Source: Uloborus plumipes (taxonomy: Eukaryota; Arthropoda; Arachnida; Araneae; Uloboridae). From it: a DNA stretch of 64,000 bases. Below the pieces are notes generated by a model. The model was not told the DNA's origin, searched no databases, and saw nothing but the letters and a program-made list of their open reading frames with translations. A program made the translations under genes and the position numbers. The DNA is taken from assembly GCA_038373865.1 (NCBI GenBank), contig JAXGGA010002878.1, positions 48,905 to 112,904 of the forward strand, in the 5' to 3' direction. Each line of letters begins with the position of its first letter. Within the stretch, counting starts at the first letter, position 1. Of the stretch, positions 1-11,331 are shown one piece after another.

Positions 1-1049
1 AATATTTCCAAATTGACATTATTTGTTTCTTAATGTTATGTGGCAACTTTTTGCATTATTATTTTTATTTAAACGATGTATTTTTTTTTTTATTTTTTTT
101 GTTACTAATTTTTCAACTGTTCAAACCGGCTCAAACCTTCTTACTTGAAGGAGGTTTGACGATAAGCGAGATTTGATCTACGGCGATTAAAAGTTAAAAA
201 ATGGTTGCTGAAATAATTACATGTCGAATAAGATGCTATTACAAGATTCCTACAATAATCACGCCTAAAGAAATACCATAAACGGTTAAATGAATTTGAA
301 ACGGTAGAGATTATGATTGCTAGAAATGTTGCCGTCAAATTCCATATTCAAAGCAACTCTTTCGGGGCTTCCGCTGATGATTGATGTGGGAGCTTAATGA
401 GAAATCTGTTCGGGACACAGTTGCAACATCTTCTATTTCAGTACAAAAAAAAAAAAAAAAAATGAAGCTACATACAAAATAACTTCATAGAAAATTCATG
501 TCCATTTGCTTCCCATGGAGAACTTCCGATATAATGTAAAAAGTTTTATTTCGTGAAAATATTTTACAAAGAAACTTCGAGTTCAATGACACAACAGTTG
601 TTTAGAAGTCTTTAAAATCGTCAGTTACACAAAGCCGTAACTAAGGGGAGTGTTTTAGGCGTTAAACCCCTCTCATTGGAAAGCCAAATGGAATGAATAT
701 ATGCATGTGACTTAAATTAACTTTAATGTTAAAGTTTACAGCGCTTTTTTTTTTTTTTTTTTCAATTAATGTTTTCTTTGAAGTTCTGCTTCCATTTACA
801 AGTGTTTTCTCGTCACCAACTAAAATTATGCTTTGGATAAACAGGGCTGGAAAACCCCCGCAATTTGGAAGTTTCAAAATAGAGCCGTCATCTCAAAGCC
901 CCTAAAACTGCATTACAACGAGCATCCGAACCCCCAAACCTATAAATCTGTCCCTGCGAAACTTGGTGCAAAACGATGTGTTTTAAGCCTTCTTTTACTT
1001 TATTTTCTTGTTTTTGAAAAATTGAAAAATGTTTTCTCTTTGAACTTCA
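1..1049. other. intergenic stretch, no gene seen
   Basis: AT-rich DNA with no recognisable coding exon on either strand; the short ORFs here have no protein-like composition. It holds homopolymer runs (A-run near 446-463, T-run near 745-762) and nothing else I can name. Position 1032-1049 looks like a pyrimidine-rich splice acceptor leading into the next feature. Confidence 0.5.
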
Positions 1050-1385
1050 GGTGTTGTGGAGTCCCTCTTTCAAATTGACAGTCTACCAATTTCTCGCGTC
1101 CCGGGGCAGCAGTTCCCTCATCCTACTCCTTTGCCCGCTGCATGGGGAACATGCTAGACATGGTGGCGCAGCGAAACGGAGTCAGCCCCACTTCTCACAC
1201 ACATGGCAACGCACACACACACACACACCTATCGCAATTCATCATTGCAAAACATAATTTGAATTCGAAATGTCACAATTCAAATTCATTTTTTCTCCCT
1301 TTCTCTCTTTTATTGCTTTTAATGCAAAAGACGACTGTGAAGAACTGACTGATTTAATCCGGTCAATAAAGTTCTTGGTAAGAGT
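1050..1385 (+). other. possible terminal exon and 3' UTR of an upstream gene
   Basis: The stretch is clearly GC-richer than its surroundings (about 1085-1230). It follows an acceptor-like TTGAACTTCAG and ends with an AATAAA signal at 1365-1370. Two frames are open over 20 or more codons, one ending in a stop near 1152-1157 and one running through the (CA)n tract at 1209-1228 to a stop near 1346, so the frame cannot be decided. I recognise no domain. It could equally be an untranslated exon or an old pseudo-exon. Confidence 0.28.
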
Positions 1386-1967
1386 TCAATCTTAAATAAT
1401 AATAATAATAACAAAACGCCGCGAAAACTTTTCGCAGCACATATGCACTTATTTTCCAAGAAAAGTGAACAAAATAGTCAAGATTCTCCCTACTTTTCTA
1501 TAATGAGTGGTAAACTACGCTGCTCGCTACATCTTAGAGCATTACAATTGGAGCTTTTTTACCAGTTACTCATTCTACCATAGATCAAAAGAATTCACTT
1601 CAGTTCTCCGAATTTATCAAGGATATGAGAAAATAATGAGCGGTATCAGCAAGAAATTCGAAATCCAGCAGCAGCATTCAAATTCTGGGGGTTGAAAAAT
1701 AATATTCAACTAATTCCCCGCCATTAGAGACGGGGCGTGGTTATGTCTGGCGCCACTGTTTCCTCGAAATCCACTTCTTCGAAGAACTCCAGCAAAATAA
1801 TGGCCGAAAAGCAGAGAAATAGGACTTCTTGCAGATTTGTTGACCTCCTTGACCTCTTTTGTGCGGTTCCAAAGCAACCTTTCTTCTTCTCCCTCCTCGG
1901 GCTGAACGCTAATGACGTCTGTTTCTATGGGCTGTTACGTAAAGTTTTGATTTTGGTTCAAACAAAC
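1386..1967. other. intergenic stretch with a GC-richer island
   Basis: No recognisable gene. A short (ATA)n tract lies near 1395-1412. The part 1715-1925 is GC-richer and open for about 90 codons on the + strand from 1737, but the product resembles nothing I know and the frame runs into the transposon that starts at 1968, so I do not call it a gene. Confidence 0.35.
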
Positions 1968-2693
1968 CAGGGCCGGATTAAAGATTTGGAGGCCCATAGG
2001 CATTTGAAATGAGGGGGCCCCTTCACCATATGGATTTCATAAATGAGATTTTGAACAACTGATATATATATTGTGCAAATATATTTTAACCATTTAAAAT
2101 TGTTATTATGGAATACATAACAAATCATAATTATTATGTTACTGGTATAAATAGTGTTAATGGTGAGCAAGGCTTAATTTGCATAGGGAGTAAAGCTCCT
2201 GCACTTACGGAATTTAATATTTTGGGCAAAATTCATGCTATTCAAACGATAAAATAAGTTGTGGGTACTATTGGGCTCTTGCACCTCTTTTGGTAGAAAT
2301 TATGCCCTGGTGATGAGAAAGAAGTTGGATGAACGTATGAACGCTTACTTAAGGGCCGAATTCAAGTGAAACACCATTGCAATCGCTTTGAGGCGATTGC
2401 AGTAGACCAAAATTGCAATCGCTACTGGAAGTCGAATTATATTAGAATCACATCTCGTAGCGATTGTAACGTTTCACTTGAATCCAAACTTAGGAATTTG
2501 CGATTGCATTGGTGAGTTGCGATTGTCCGTGTTTCACTTGAATTCCTACCTAAGTTCTATTCGCATATTGCATCAATGTTCTTGACGTCATCTAAAGTTA
2601 AAAAAGGATATCTTCAGGATTTCTCGGGGCCCTTCTACAAAGCCGGGGCCCATAGGAAACTGCCTACGTTGCCTATTTAGTAATCCGGTCCTG
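1968..2693. mobile_element. non-autonomous hAT-type DNA transposon
   Basis: The element starts CAGGGCCGGATTAA and ends in the imperfect reverse complement TAATCCGGTCCTG. It is flanked by a perfect 8-bp direct repeat AAACAAAC (1960-1967 and 2694-2701), the target duplication expected of the hAT superfamily. The inside codes for nothing recognisable, so it is a MITE-like relic. A second transposon (2353-2550) sits inside it. The related copy at 3098-3292 has similar ends and its own 8-bp duplication. Confidence 0.82.
2353..2550. mobile_element. PIF/Harbinger-type MITE nested in a hAT element
   Basis: The ends are GGGCCGAATTCAAGTGAAAC and the reverse complement of a sequence closing GTTTCACTTGAATTCCTACC; both are bordered by TAA (2350-2352 and 2551-2553). 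A GGGCC start with a TAA/TTA target duplication is the Harbinger signature. Subterminal GCGATTG(C/T) motifs recur inside. No transposase is encoded. The insertion is younger than its hAT host. Confidence 0.7.
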
Positions 2694-3097
2694 AAACAAA
2701 CGGCAGAATTTATCAAACGGATGGTCTGTTTCAGGATTCAGGATCAAACCAAGCTGAGTATTCTTTCGAAAAAAAAAAGGGGGAGGGGGTAAATAAATGA
2801 ATTGGAAAAAAACAAAGAATAATAATGTGTAAATTTGTTTAACTTTCTACAGTCAAGAATTGCGTCGGTGAGTAGGGTAAACTGGGGAGACTTGACCCAA
2901 CTCTTGGTTTTTCAGCTTTCAATTTTTTTTTTTGTAATATAGTTAGAACTCAATAAAAAAATATACATAAATAGAGCGTGATTTAGTACATATTGTGATT
3001 GAAAATAATAGCATAAATCGAAGTAGAAATGGTTCAAAAAAATTATATGCCTCAAGTTTAAATATGAGTCAAGTGTCCCTAGGCCTAGGGAGACTTG

Positions 3098-3292
3098 CAG
3101 GACCTGATTACTGAACAAGCCAACTAGGCCATGGCCTAGGGCCCCCTCAATTTAGGGGCCCCAAATGGCCAAAATGGCTTTTGTCAATGGCTAAATTTTG
3201 CTGATTCAATGCCTAAAATTGTAAAGCATCAGTACAGGGGGCCTCAAAAAAGTATTTGGCCTACTGCCCCGTAATATTTTAATCGGGCCTTG
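3098..3292. mobile_element. short hAT-type MITE
   Basis: The element starts CAGGACCTGATTAC and ends AATCGGGCCTTG, flanked by a perfect 8-bp duplication GAGACTTG (3090-3097 and 3293-3300). The interior, with GGGCCCC and GGCC-rich words, resembles the element at 1968-2693, so both probably belong to one family. It is non-coding. Confidence 0.75.
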
Positions 3293-3300
3293 GAGACTTG

Positions 3301-4289
3301 ACCCAATACTTAGGGAGACATGACCCACATTATGAATGTAAGAATATTCATAAACATTGAAATCAAAACCACAGGTTTGATGGTTTTTTAGTTTCCATGA
3401 GTGATACTTAAAGTGGCACAACACTTTAGATGAAGTGTTAAGTAATTTTTTCTTTACTTAATGCCATTCGCAGATAAGCAGAAGTCGAATTCCAAACTTG
3501 TGATTCTGCCATTTTGTATGGTAATGAGACAAGGACTCTGAGGGACTATTGAAACAAGGACAAGTTTCAATTTGCACAAAATCTCATTGACACAGTAGTA
3601 ACATCAGGCCATTTTAATCTGCTACCTTCTAATCGGCTAGAAAATTTCAGTCAAACTATCATGACTATTTTCTGTTGCTGCCAACAAAATGCCTCGTTCT
3701 CTTCTTTTCCCACAAAACTTGACAGTTACCCAGTCTTCAACTCGCATTTTCTGGTTACAAAGCTCTTCCACTTGAGTATTTTGACTTGACTAAGGACTTA
3801 ATGGTATCTCATATTGCGACTCTGAAATGTCAGATTCTACAGTTGGGGCAAACCTAACCTGGCAGTATTTGGGAAGGCTACTCAGGTCAGTAGCTCAGCC
3901 AGGGGGTGGGCCCATAGAGCCGCCCCTCCCCCCAGAATGCTGCCAGTTGCTGTTTTTCTTTTCTTAAGTAAAAGTCTTATAGTAAGTAAGTCTTATACGC
4001 GTTCTTTTCTTAAAGAAAAGCGTATAATGGAAAAACTAAGTGATTTTGATGATAACAAAAAATGCTGGGGAAAAAATCTTAATTTCTTTCAAAAATATAA
4101 ATCTCAGCATTTAATTTTTTAAACTGCTGCAGATTATTGGTTAACTAATTGCGTATCACCCCCCCCCCACCCACTTTCTTCCCCTACTTTTTTTCCTAGT
4201 TCTTCTGAAAATAAGAAAGTGTTAAATGTGTGTGTGTTTGTGGTTGTTACTCCACCGAAGTCCTGTTCCCCCTCTAATTATTTCGGAGC
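3301..4289. other. non-coding stretch
   Basis: No gene seen. The first part belongs to the element with GGGAGACTTGACCC ends. A C-rich tract lies near 4159-4175 and a short (TG)n near 4230-4240. Confidence 0.4.
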
Positions 4290-5640
4290 ATCTCAAATTT
4301 CTTTTCGTAGACTTCAAATTTTTAATTTTTCAGGAGGGAAGAGCCTCCAAACACCTAAAAGCAACGAAAATTGTTTAAAATTTCGTTTTTAGAGCTTCAA
4401 TTTTGAACAAACTGCAGTGCCCATTAACGCTACCAAGTATGATCTTACACTCAAGTGTTTGAGACTCGTTCAAGGGCTTCCAACCCCCATTTCTCTACTA
4501 ACATCAAAGATCATTAAATTTTGGTTTTCCAAATTAAAATTTCGAAAAACAAATAAGGGGCAGAATCACGGAATCCCTCCATATACTGTTGGGTATGACC
4601 TAAAAATTTGTTTTTATGACTTCTATTTCGAAAAATCAGGGGAGATCCCCTGAAATCAACTTCAGATATCATCAAAAATGGTCTGCTGTTGCGTTTTTGA
4701 AACTTCAATTATGAAAAATTATAGACGAGGTGCAGAATAGATACGGATCTATGTTTCAGAAAAATCAATTGGGGACAGTCCTGAGCCTCATCCCTTTCTC
4801 GAACGAAAAACACGAAGTATAATTACGTTTATAAGACTTCAATTTCTAAAAATTGTCTCGAAGGCCATCCCACCCTTCTTCCCTCCAATATCCCCGAAAA
4901 TTATAAAACTGCGTTTTCAAAACTACAACTTCAGCAATTTTCCAGTTGTGAATCCTCCCAGACTCCTTACTAGCAGCCCCCCCCCCCTTCCAGAACCAGA
5001 AGCTGGATCTGTCTTAGGGGTTCTAATAACCTCGAAACTTGTTTAAAACTTTTTTTCGAGCTTCAAGAGCTAAAAAACTTCGAGCATTTAATATGTTACT
5101 AAATATGGTTTACAATCGCGTTTGTAGGACAAATTTCGGAATTTTTTTAGACAAGGACCCCAATCCCCTTCTTTCTAATATCACCCAAGATCTGAAAATG
5201 TGAACACTAATACTTCGAAAAATTTAAGCATCAATTAACATCACTGAATATCGCTCTAAAACACCGTTTTTTGATATTTCTATTTTGAAATACTTCTGGG
5301 ATCTAAGGGGTGAGATCCAGAGCCCCTCTTCCAGACACATAATTAAAGTTTGTCTATACTTGCATCTTTGGAATTTAAATTTCGAAAGAGCGCCGGGGAG
5401 AGGGATCGCTTTTTCTGGTTTTCAAAAAGTGGATCTGCGACAGTCTCCTCTGACGTCAATAATTTTCGCCTATAATCGCGTTTTAAAGACTTCAATTTCT
5501 AAAAATTTTCTTGGGAGTCTCCCCCCCCCGAATCTTTCGTTCAGCAAACATAACCAGAGACTGCCTGAGACTACGTTTTCCAGACTAATATTTCAAACAT
5601 TTTCCGAGAGAGAACTCAAGGACCCCCCAATCAGATGAAT
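4290..5640. repeat. degenerate tandem repeat, unit about 110-125 bp
   Basis: A recurring block reads roughly 'GCGTTTTTAAGACTTCAATTT', then a short A-rich spacer, a G- or C-run with GGGAGA or CCCCC, and a CTNATAT-like segment. Copies are visible near 4310, 4390, 4605, 4695, 4830, 4910, 5045, 5115, 5270, 5360 and 5480. Divergence between units is high. The same family reappears, also with C/G homopolymers, near 33270-33450, 46600-46860 and 47300-47720. No coding function is evident; the short ORFs across it are chance. Confidence 0.6.
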
Positions 5641-5800
5641 CTACTGACTCTGGTTCTAATCACAGTAAATATAGTAATTACTTAGATAAAGTTTAATCAT
5701 TTGACCTAAATCACAATATGTTAGCTGTTCATTACATAAAAAATCATCAATTTAAACAAAAACATCAAGATAGTGTTTGGGTCAAGTCTCCCTAGTTAAC

Positions 5801-6119
5801 TTGGGTCAAAGCTTAGTAGATAGCTTTCCTTTGTTTAAATTTAAAGTTGACAAATATACATTCCAAAATATTCAAAATTTACTTGCTTCTATAACAAAAT
5901 ATGGATTTTTTCACATAATTGATTGTTTATCTTTCAAAATTAAAAACTTAATTTTTTTAGTGTTTCTTTCGAGGTTTCAATAGTCATAAACATACCAAAA
6001 AGAAATTAAAGGCTAATAAAGGCAGGATAATAACTAAAAAAGTCTTTTTGTGCATTATAAAGCAAACATCATTTATTCTTTGTAAGAAAAGCAGTCGAAA
6101 ACTTTGTACAATTAATGAA
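5801..6119. other. AT-rich non-coding stretch
   Basis: No gene seen. A 16-bp word AACATCATTTATTCTT (6065-6080) recurs at 6349-6364 and brackets the inverted repeat that follows. Confidence 0.4.
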
Positions 6120-6351
6120 GTTAAAAATGCAAGACAACGTGTCTACATGTACAAATAAAAGGTTTAAAAAGAGTTAGAAAACTCTAGCAAATAGCTATTT
6201 CGGGGCTATTATAAATGAAGTCCCATCATCCTTTTGCACTGATGATGGAGCTTCATTTATAATAGCCCCGAAATAGCTATTTGCTAGAGTTTTCTAACTC
6301 TTTTTAAACCTTTTATTTGTACATGTAGACACGTTGTCTTGCATTTTTAAC
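6120..6351. repeat. near-perfect long inverted repeat, hairpin with 10-nt loop
   Basis: The arms 6120-6230 and 6241-6351 are 111 nt each with only about two mismatches (near 6221-6222 against 6249-6250), and the loop is 6231-6240. A 16-bp direct repeat (6065-6080, 6349-6364) suggests an inserted segment of 268 bp with a target duplication. The + strand from about 6230 reads like a degenerate hammerhead ribozyme core (see findings). It has no coding capacity. It may be a folded-back small retroelement. Confidence 0.8.
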
Positions 6352-7139
6352 ATCATTTATTCTTGTCTAAAAGCTATTTTACATTGCTTAGTTTGTGCAG
6401 ATAATCTGAATACATAATTCCCATCTCACATAGTTGATTTGTAAACTTTTTACTTCAATGATATGACAAAACATTTTTCAAAACTACTTTTGATTATTTT
6501 AACTCTTGTTGTAAAACTGTATCTTACTGCCGGAGTAGCGTACCTACAAAAATGGTGATTTTCACCTCATTACTGCATTAGCTATAGAATATTATTCCGC
6601 AAAAGAATAGAAAGAATTTTTTTCACAATTGAAGGGTTTGGGGGGGGGGGGGTGAAGGGGCTATGTTGCATTTTTCAAAAATACAATCTGGACACAGTTA
6701 AGCAATGGGTACAGGTTAGCAAATAAAACTTGGTATATTAAAAAATATATGTCATCAGACCAACTTCATACGAACAGTTAATGATAATACCAGAAAAAAA
6801 ATGCAACAATAAAACTTCGAACTTTAATTACTCTAAAGTTGGATTTTTTTCATGCAACCGTTTCATCTTTCAAGCCCTTCAATTATTTAGCACAGGGGTG
6901 GCCAACCTTTTTAAGGAGAGTGCCACTATCTGGAGAAAAAAAGCTCAGCGTGCCACATTGTAATTTTCCAACGAACTGAAAATTTTTAAAAAGTTAAAAA
7001 TAGATTTTAGGTTGGCTGACTATGTTACTCTTACTCAAATGAAACATTTTTCCTCGTAAAACTGAGCAATTAAAATCTAAATGATAATAAAGATAGAGAA
7101 AGTCCGAACTTAAGAGTTATCGTTAAATAAGTGAAGATT

Positions 7140-7345
7140 CAGCTTCTGGTTAAGGAGGGGGTCATTTTCGGAAAAGGGGGGGGAGTCAAAGCGCAATTTT
7201 TGTGCAAAAATGGGGGGGGGGTTGGCAATTTTTTCGTAATATAAGTCCTAAAAATGCAAGTTTTGCTACATTTGGTCGGTTAAGGGGGGTTAAGAGTCAT
7301 GACCCCCAATGACCCCCCCCTCTGGATCCGTGCCTGTCGTTAATA
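7140..7345. mobile_element. fragment of a hAT-like repeat with G/C runs
   Basis: The words CAGCTTCTGGTT(A/C)AGGAG, GTCATTTTCG and a terminal TCATGAC(CCCC) recur at 10120-10272, and CTGGATCCGTGCCTG at the right end resembles a hAT terminus. Long G- and C-runs are typical of the family here. Non-coding. Confidence 0.45.
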
Positions 7346-7873
7346 AACACTTTTATTCGTTCTGTCAGGTGGCTTATGCTTAAAAAAAGAACAAATAATA
7401 TCAAACATTCTATTCTAAAAATTAAACAGTCTGTACTTAATGTGATTTATTGAGCCTGTATCTTTGTTACCAAGTCTTTCATTTTAGGATTAGTCCTTGA
7501 GAATCCTAAAAAGTTTAAGTGTTTTAAGTGCTATCAATTAATATTTAACGGTATTTAGATTTTCTGCATTCATAACAAAAATATTTGTTTAGAAGCGTAT
7601 TTTGAACCAACTCTACAGCGGCATCAGACGGCTAAAGTGTGTTAATGTGAAAAAATTTTTGTTGGTACAAATTTCCAAATTTCTATACAACGTGGATGAC
7701 TTTCTGATGAAGTAAACTCTTATATTTGATTACCAATGCAAAAGGTCAGTAATTCTGATTTGGATTTCAGAAGGTTAACAAGTAATGTCTTTCAGAGAAA
7801 TAGACAAAGAATTTGAAAAGATCAGCATTTTTTATGATCCTGAAATTAAAATAGGTGTAAAATTTTCTGCATA

Positions 7874-8890
7874 TTACTACTATTAAAATCTGTCCGTGTC
7901 TGTCTGTCTGTCCGTCTGAAGCTTGAACTCCTCAAAAACCGCTGAGCGTAAAGAATCAAACATAATACCATTCGATTCGAAATTTTCTAAGGAAGACAAT
8001 AAGACCAACCGCGTAATTGTACGACGTTAATTAGCTGAGATAATTAAAACGTTAATTAAATTCTTTGCACTTTTAAAATTCCAAGACATTTATTTCTTTC
8101 CGTTGCCATTTTAAATTAAAGCGTTAATTAAGTTATTGAACTATTTAAAATTCCAAAACTTTTGTTTCTTTCCATACCTATTTTAAATTAAAGCGTTAAT
8201 TAAATGGTTGAACTATTTAAAATTCCAAGACATTTATTTCTTACCGTTGCCATTTTGAATTAAAACGTTAATTCAATTATTGAACTATTTAAAATTCCAA
8301 GATATTTATTTCTTTCCGTTGCGGTTTTAAATTAAAACGTTAATTAAATTGAACTTTTTATAATGAAAGAGTGTTATTTTTTTCCATTGTCATTTTGAAT
8401 ACGTGTTATAGCAAAGTTCTAACAATTGTTTTTATTCTAATTATTAATGACATATTTTTTCTCTGGTACCATTTTGAAAATGTGTTTATAAATAAAATTG
8501 CAATTGCTGTTTTTAGAAGGGACTTTTTTTGGCTGCGATCCAAATATTAAAAGAACTTTTTCGTTTAGAGTTTTGCAATTAATTTTACAGGAAGAAAGCG
8601 GTTTGGAAATAATTGTTTTTGGTAAGGAATTTTATCTGTTATTTAGGGAGACTGCTAAGTATGCGCTACTTGACATCGTCTTTCTTTTTGAGGAAGCATG
8701 AGCAAATAAACGCGATTTATTCTTTGACGCAGGAAAGCTTTTTAGCGAGTCGCTTTAGCGGGGAGTAGTTTAACTTTCCCTTGGTGTTTTAAAGGCGAGC
8801 CGCCTTGGCGGCGAGTAGTTTATTGAAACTTTCCTCGCTACTATAAAGGCGAGCCGCCTTGACGGCGAGTAAACTATTTAAACTTTTAGG
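7874..8890 (+). mobile_element. non-autonomous Helitron-like element, partial
   Basis: It starts near TTACTACTATTAAAATCTG, runs through (TCTG)n near 7898-7918 and a tandem series of ~69-bp units (AAATTAAAACGTTAATTAA, ATTCCAAGA...TTTCTTTCCGTTGCCATTTT), then ~57-bp units with GCGAGCCGCC(T)TTGGCGGCGAG. It is the reverse-orientation relative of the longer copy at 26068-29470, which preserves the Helitron 3' hairpin and CTAG terminus. In this copy that terminus seems to be missing. It lies inside the hAT element 6893-9588. Confidence 0.6.
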
Positions 8891-9701
8891 GTTAAAAAAT
8901 ATTAATATAGTTAACTGAAGTAGAGTACACAGTGAATTGATGCCGAAGGCCTTATTAGTACTGCTTTTTAGGGGAAATAAATTCCCTTTTCAGGTAAAGA
9001 TATTCAACCAAACGTATTATACGACCAACTGTATCATGGCGAACTGTGAACTGAATTTTAAAAAGTTCTATGGCAACCCGTTGGTAGCGAATAGATTCGC
9101 CATTTATCGCTCTACGGTGCCAGAGTCGTTTCATAGGAAATTAATAATTAGAATCAATCAAAATGAAAAATAACTCGCTAACTAATTAAAATAAGCCGTT
9201 AAAATGCAAAATAAACCAACAAATAAAACAAACTATTAAATAACGTTAAAATATACTAAAATAGAATTGAATGCCAAATTGTAAAATTGTCGCCAACAAA
9301 TTAACTCTTAATTTTGTCTTTTATTTATCTGATTTGTATATAATGTTAGTTACCATAAAATTCGATAGATGTCGCTGGACAATGACCACCGTTTTTATCC
9401 CAAGGATTTTGATCAAATGAAACAGCCTGTATAAAACGCTATCTAGTGAAGCCTTGGTTTTTATCAATATTTTTGAGATCGACATTTTGCCTTCGATTTT
9501 GGAATATTTTCAAAAAGTGTTCGCGTGCCACTGTTACTGCTCTGCTGTGCCACATTGTGGCACGTGTGCCGCGGGTTGGCCACCACTGATTTAGCAGCTT
9601 CAAAAGAGCACGAGTCCCATCCTTTGTATGCACCATACAAAAGTTTTCGCACTCTCCTGAAAAGTAACGAAAATGGACTTACGTCAGGTTCCAAGTCACA
9701 G

Positions 9702-10119
9702 TATAACACAGCAGAGATTTTTATTTTAACCTTTTTTTTTTGCTGTCTTGTTTCTTTTTTTTCTTCCCCTTTTTCTTTCTGTTAGATGCAATTTCAATTT
9801 ATTTCGCTGTTTCCTTTTTTGTTTCAATTGTATTTTTACAATTGCAACGAGCGCGTTTTACATGACTTTTTTTTTTCTCCTTTGCCGATTTTTTTTTTTT
9901 TGCCAAAAGTGATCTATTTCTTCCCATATTGGGTATTAAGTTCGGTCATTTGGCTCAAAGAAAGTGTTTCTAACTACTAGATCACACGGTATTATAAGTT
10001 TTATTCTAAAAGTAACTCTTAAATATTCCACATTTCAGCATTTTTTTAGACATAGTATTTGTTCTCCCTCTCCCTCTTCTTAACTGTCAAAAATGAAACT
10101 TTGTCGACGATAAGGGTGG
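9702..10119. other. pyrimidine-rich non-coding stretch
   Basis: Dense T and C runs between about 9720 and 10080. No gene, no recognisable element. Confidence 0.4.
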
Positions 10120-10272
10120 ATCCAGCTTCTGGTTCAGGAGGAGGTCATTTTCGCAAAGTACAAATTTTGCTCAAAAACGGGGGAGGGGGGGTATTTACTC
10201 ATTTTCTCGAAATAAAATTCCCAAAAACGGAGTTTAAAGCAAAATTTAGTCGCTCAAGAGAGGGATCATGAC
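10120..10272. mobile_element. second copy of the GGATCCAGCTTCTGG repeat
   Basis: It shares GGATCCAGCTTCTGGTTCAGG, the GTCATTTTCG word, a G-run and the terminal ATCATGAC with 7140-7345, in the same orientation. It is a truncated, non-coding, probably hAT-derived fragment. Confidence 0.4.
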
Positions 10273-11331
10273 ATCGCGTCGTATCAACAACTCGTTCAAA
10301 CCATAATTCATTTTTTATTTTGATCGATTGTATTACTTTTAAAGGTTTCTTTTGCCTCTCTTTTTTTTCTCATATTTTTGAAGTCTCATGTCTCATTTGT
10401 TTACAAGGTCTCAAAACACAGAATTTTATGTCACTTTCTCAAAGTTTTCCTCCGGATAGAATTCTCCAGGTCCGCTGAAATTGGAGATAGTCAACAACCT
10501 ACTTAAAAGAAGTCGTTGCATCACTATTCTGATACCCATACTTCTACGAGGTAAATCCATAGAAAAAAAAGGGGAGAATTTAAAACGAAAAAAAAAAAAA
10601 AATGGCGATTGTATCAGCGAAAAAGATACGAAGTGGAAAAATAATCTGTTTTGCTTGTGAAGATATTGACCAGACCTGTAAAAGCTTAGGGCCCTGTTAA
10701 TTCTAAATCAGGTCCTGGTGGTAACTGGTAACAAATATACACAGAAAGTAAGTTGAATAAATTGTGTACAATTTATCTTTTGCATTCGAAAAGTAATAGC
10801 GAATGCTTCTCTGGAGAAAAATCAAGGTAAAAAATCTTACCGTGGGGGGGGGGGGGGATGCTCCACGTGTACTCCCGAAATTCGGGGTCTGTACCCCCCC
10901 CCCCCTCCGCCAAACCTTTGGTCACGCTACGCCTATGTTGCCCAATATTGTAAAAAAGTTAACCGTTTGATACTGGCTGACCTAACTTTAGTCGACATTG
11001 GCCGATAGTGCTGTGCTGCTGATTACAATTAAATTCAGTGATAAATATGTACGTACATACTTCTGACTCTGTCATAGACCCAGAAGATAAAATTCCTTTT
11101 CTCTCTCCCTCTCTTTGTATCTAAGATTAATTTTAAAAAGTTAAAGGGTCTTCCATTTCAGTAATTATAATATGGGTTGGCACCCCCCCCCCCTCCCCTA
11201 GCCGTGGTGCCCTTGGAAGCTGCCAGGATTGCCCTGCACTGGCGCCGCCATTGAATGTTTGTAAAGAATTGCTAATGTTATTATTCTTTTGTTGAATTCC
11301 CGTGGGAAATAGAGGAGGTGGGGTACCGTAA
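10273..11331. other. intergenic stretch with transposon end fragments
   Basis: No gene seen. Small fragments resembling hAT termini lie near 10688-10712 (AAATCAGGTCCTG) and 10840-10940 (G-run, C-run, then GGTCACGCTACGCC). A C-run lies near 11183-11200. Confidence 0.35.

Larger units (their letters stand above)
2872..5800. mobile_element. unclassified element with GGGAGACTTGACCC inverted ends
   Basis: Near 2872-2901 the sequence runs GGTAAACTGGGGAGACTTGACCC; at 5777-5800 the reverse complement of nearly the same words appears (GGGTCAAGTCTCCCTAGTTAAC). An internal copy of the motif lies near 3292-3330. If these are one element's terminal repeats it is about 2.9 kb, later hit by the hAT element at 3098-3292 and containing the tandem repeat at 4290-5640. 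No transposase frame is recognisable, and I cannot name the superfamily. Confidence 0.45.
6893..9588. mobile_element. 2.7-kb hAT-type transposon with internal insertions
   Basis: The left end is CAGGGGTGGCCAACC and the right end GGTTGGCCACCACTG (one mismatch over 15 when inverted), flanked by the 8-bp duplication ATTTAGCA (6885-6892 and 9589-9596). The related MITE at 45342-45586 carries ATTTAGCA once (45470-45477), acting as an empty site. No intact transposase frame remains. The interior holds a second hAT fragment (7140-7345) and a Helitron (7874-8890). Confidence 0.85.
6518..9701. mobile_element. MITE (CTGTA-ended family) split by a hAT insertion
   Basis: The left part, 6518-6892, and the right part, 9589-9701, align with the uninterrupted relative at 45342-45586: both have CTGTA at the ends, the AAAAATGG(C/T)GATTTT block, TTATTCCGCA and a closing GAGTCCCATCCTTTG...AAAAGT(T)ACGAAAAT segment. 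The gap is filled by the 2.7-kb hAT element 6893-9588. No protein is encoded and the transposase source is unknown. Confidence 0.65.

Noticed and set aside
1737..2012. 91-codon + strand ORF
   Set aside because: It runs into the hAT element that begins at 1968 and has no recognisable domain or splice context.
5285..5638. 117-codon ORF
   Set aside because: It lies wholly inside the degenerate tandem repeat; the frame is open by chance.
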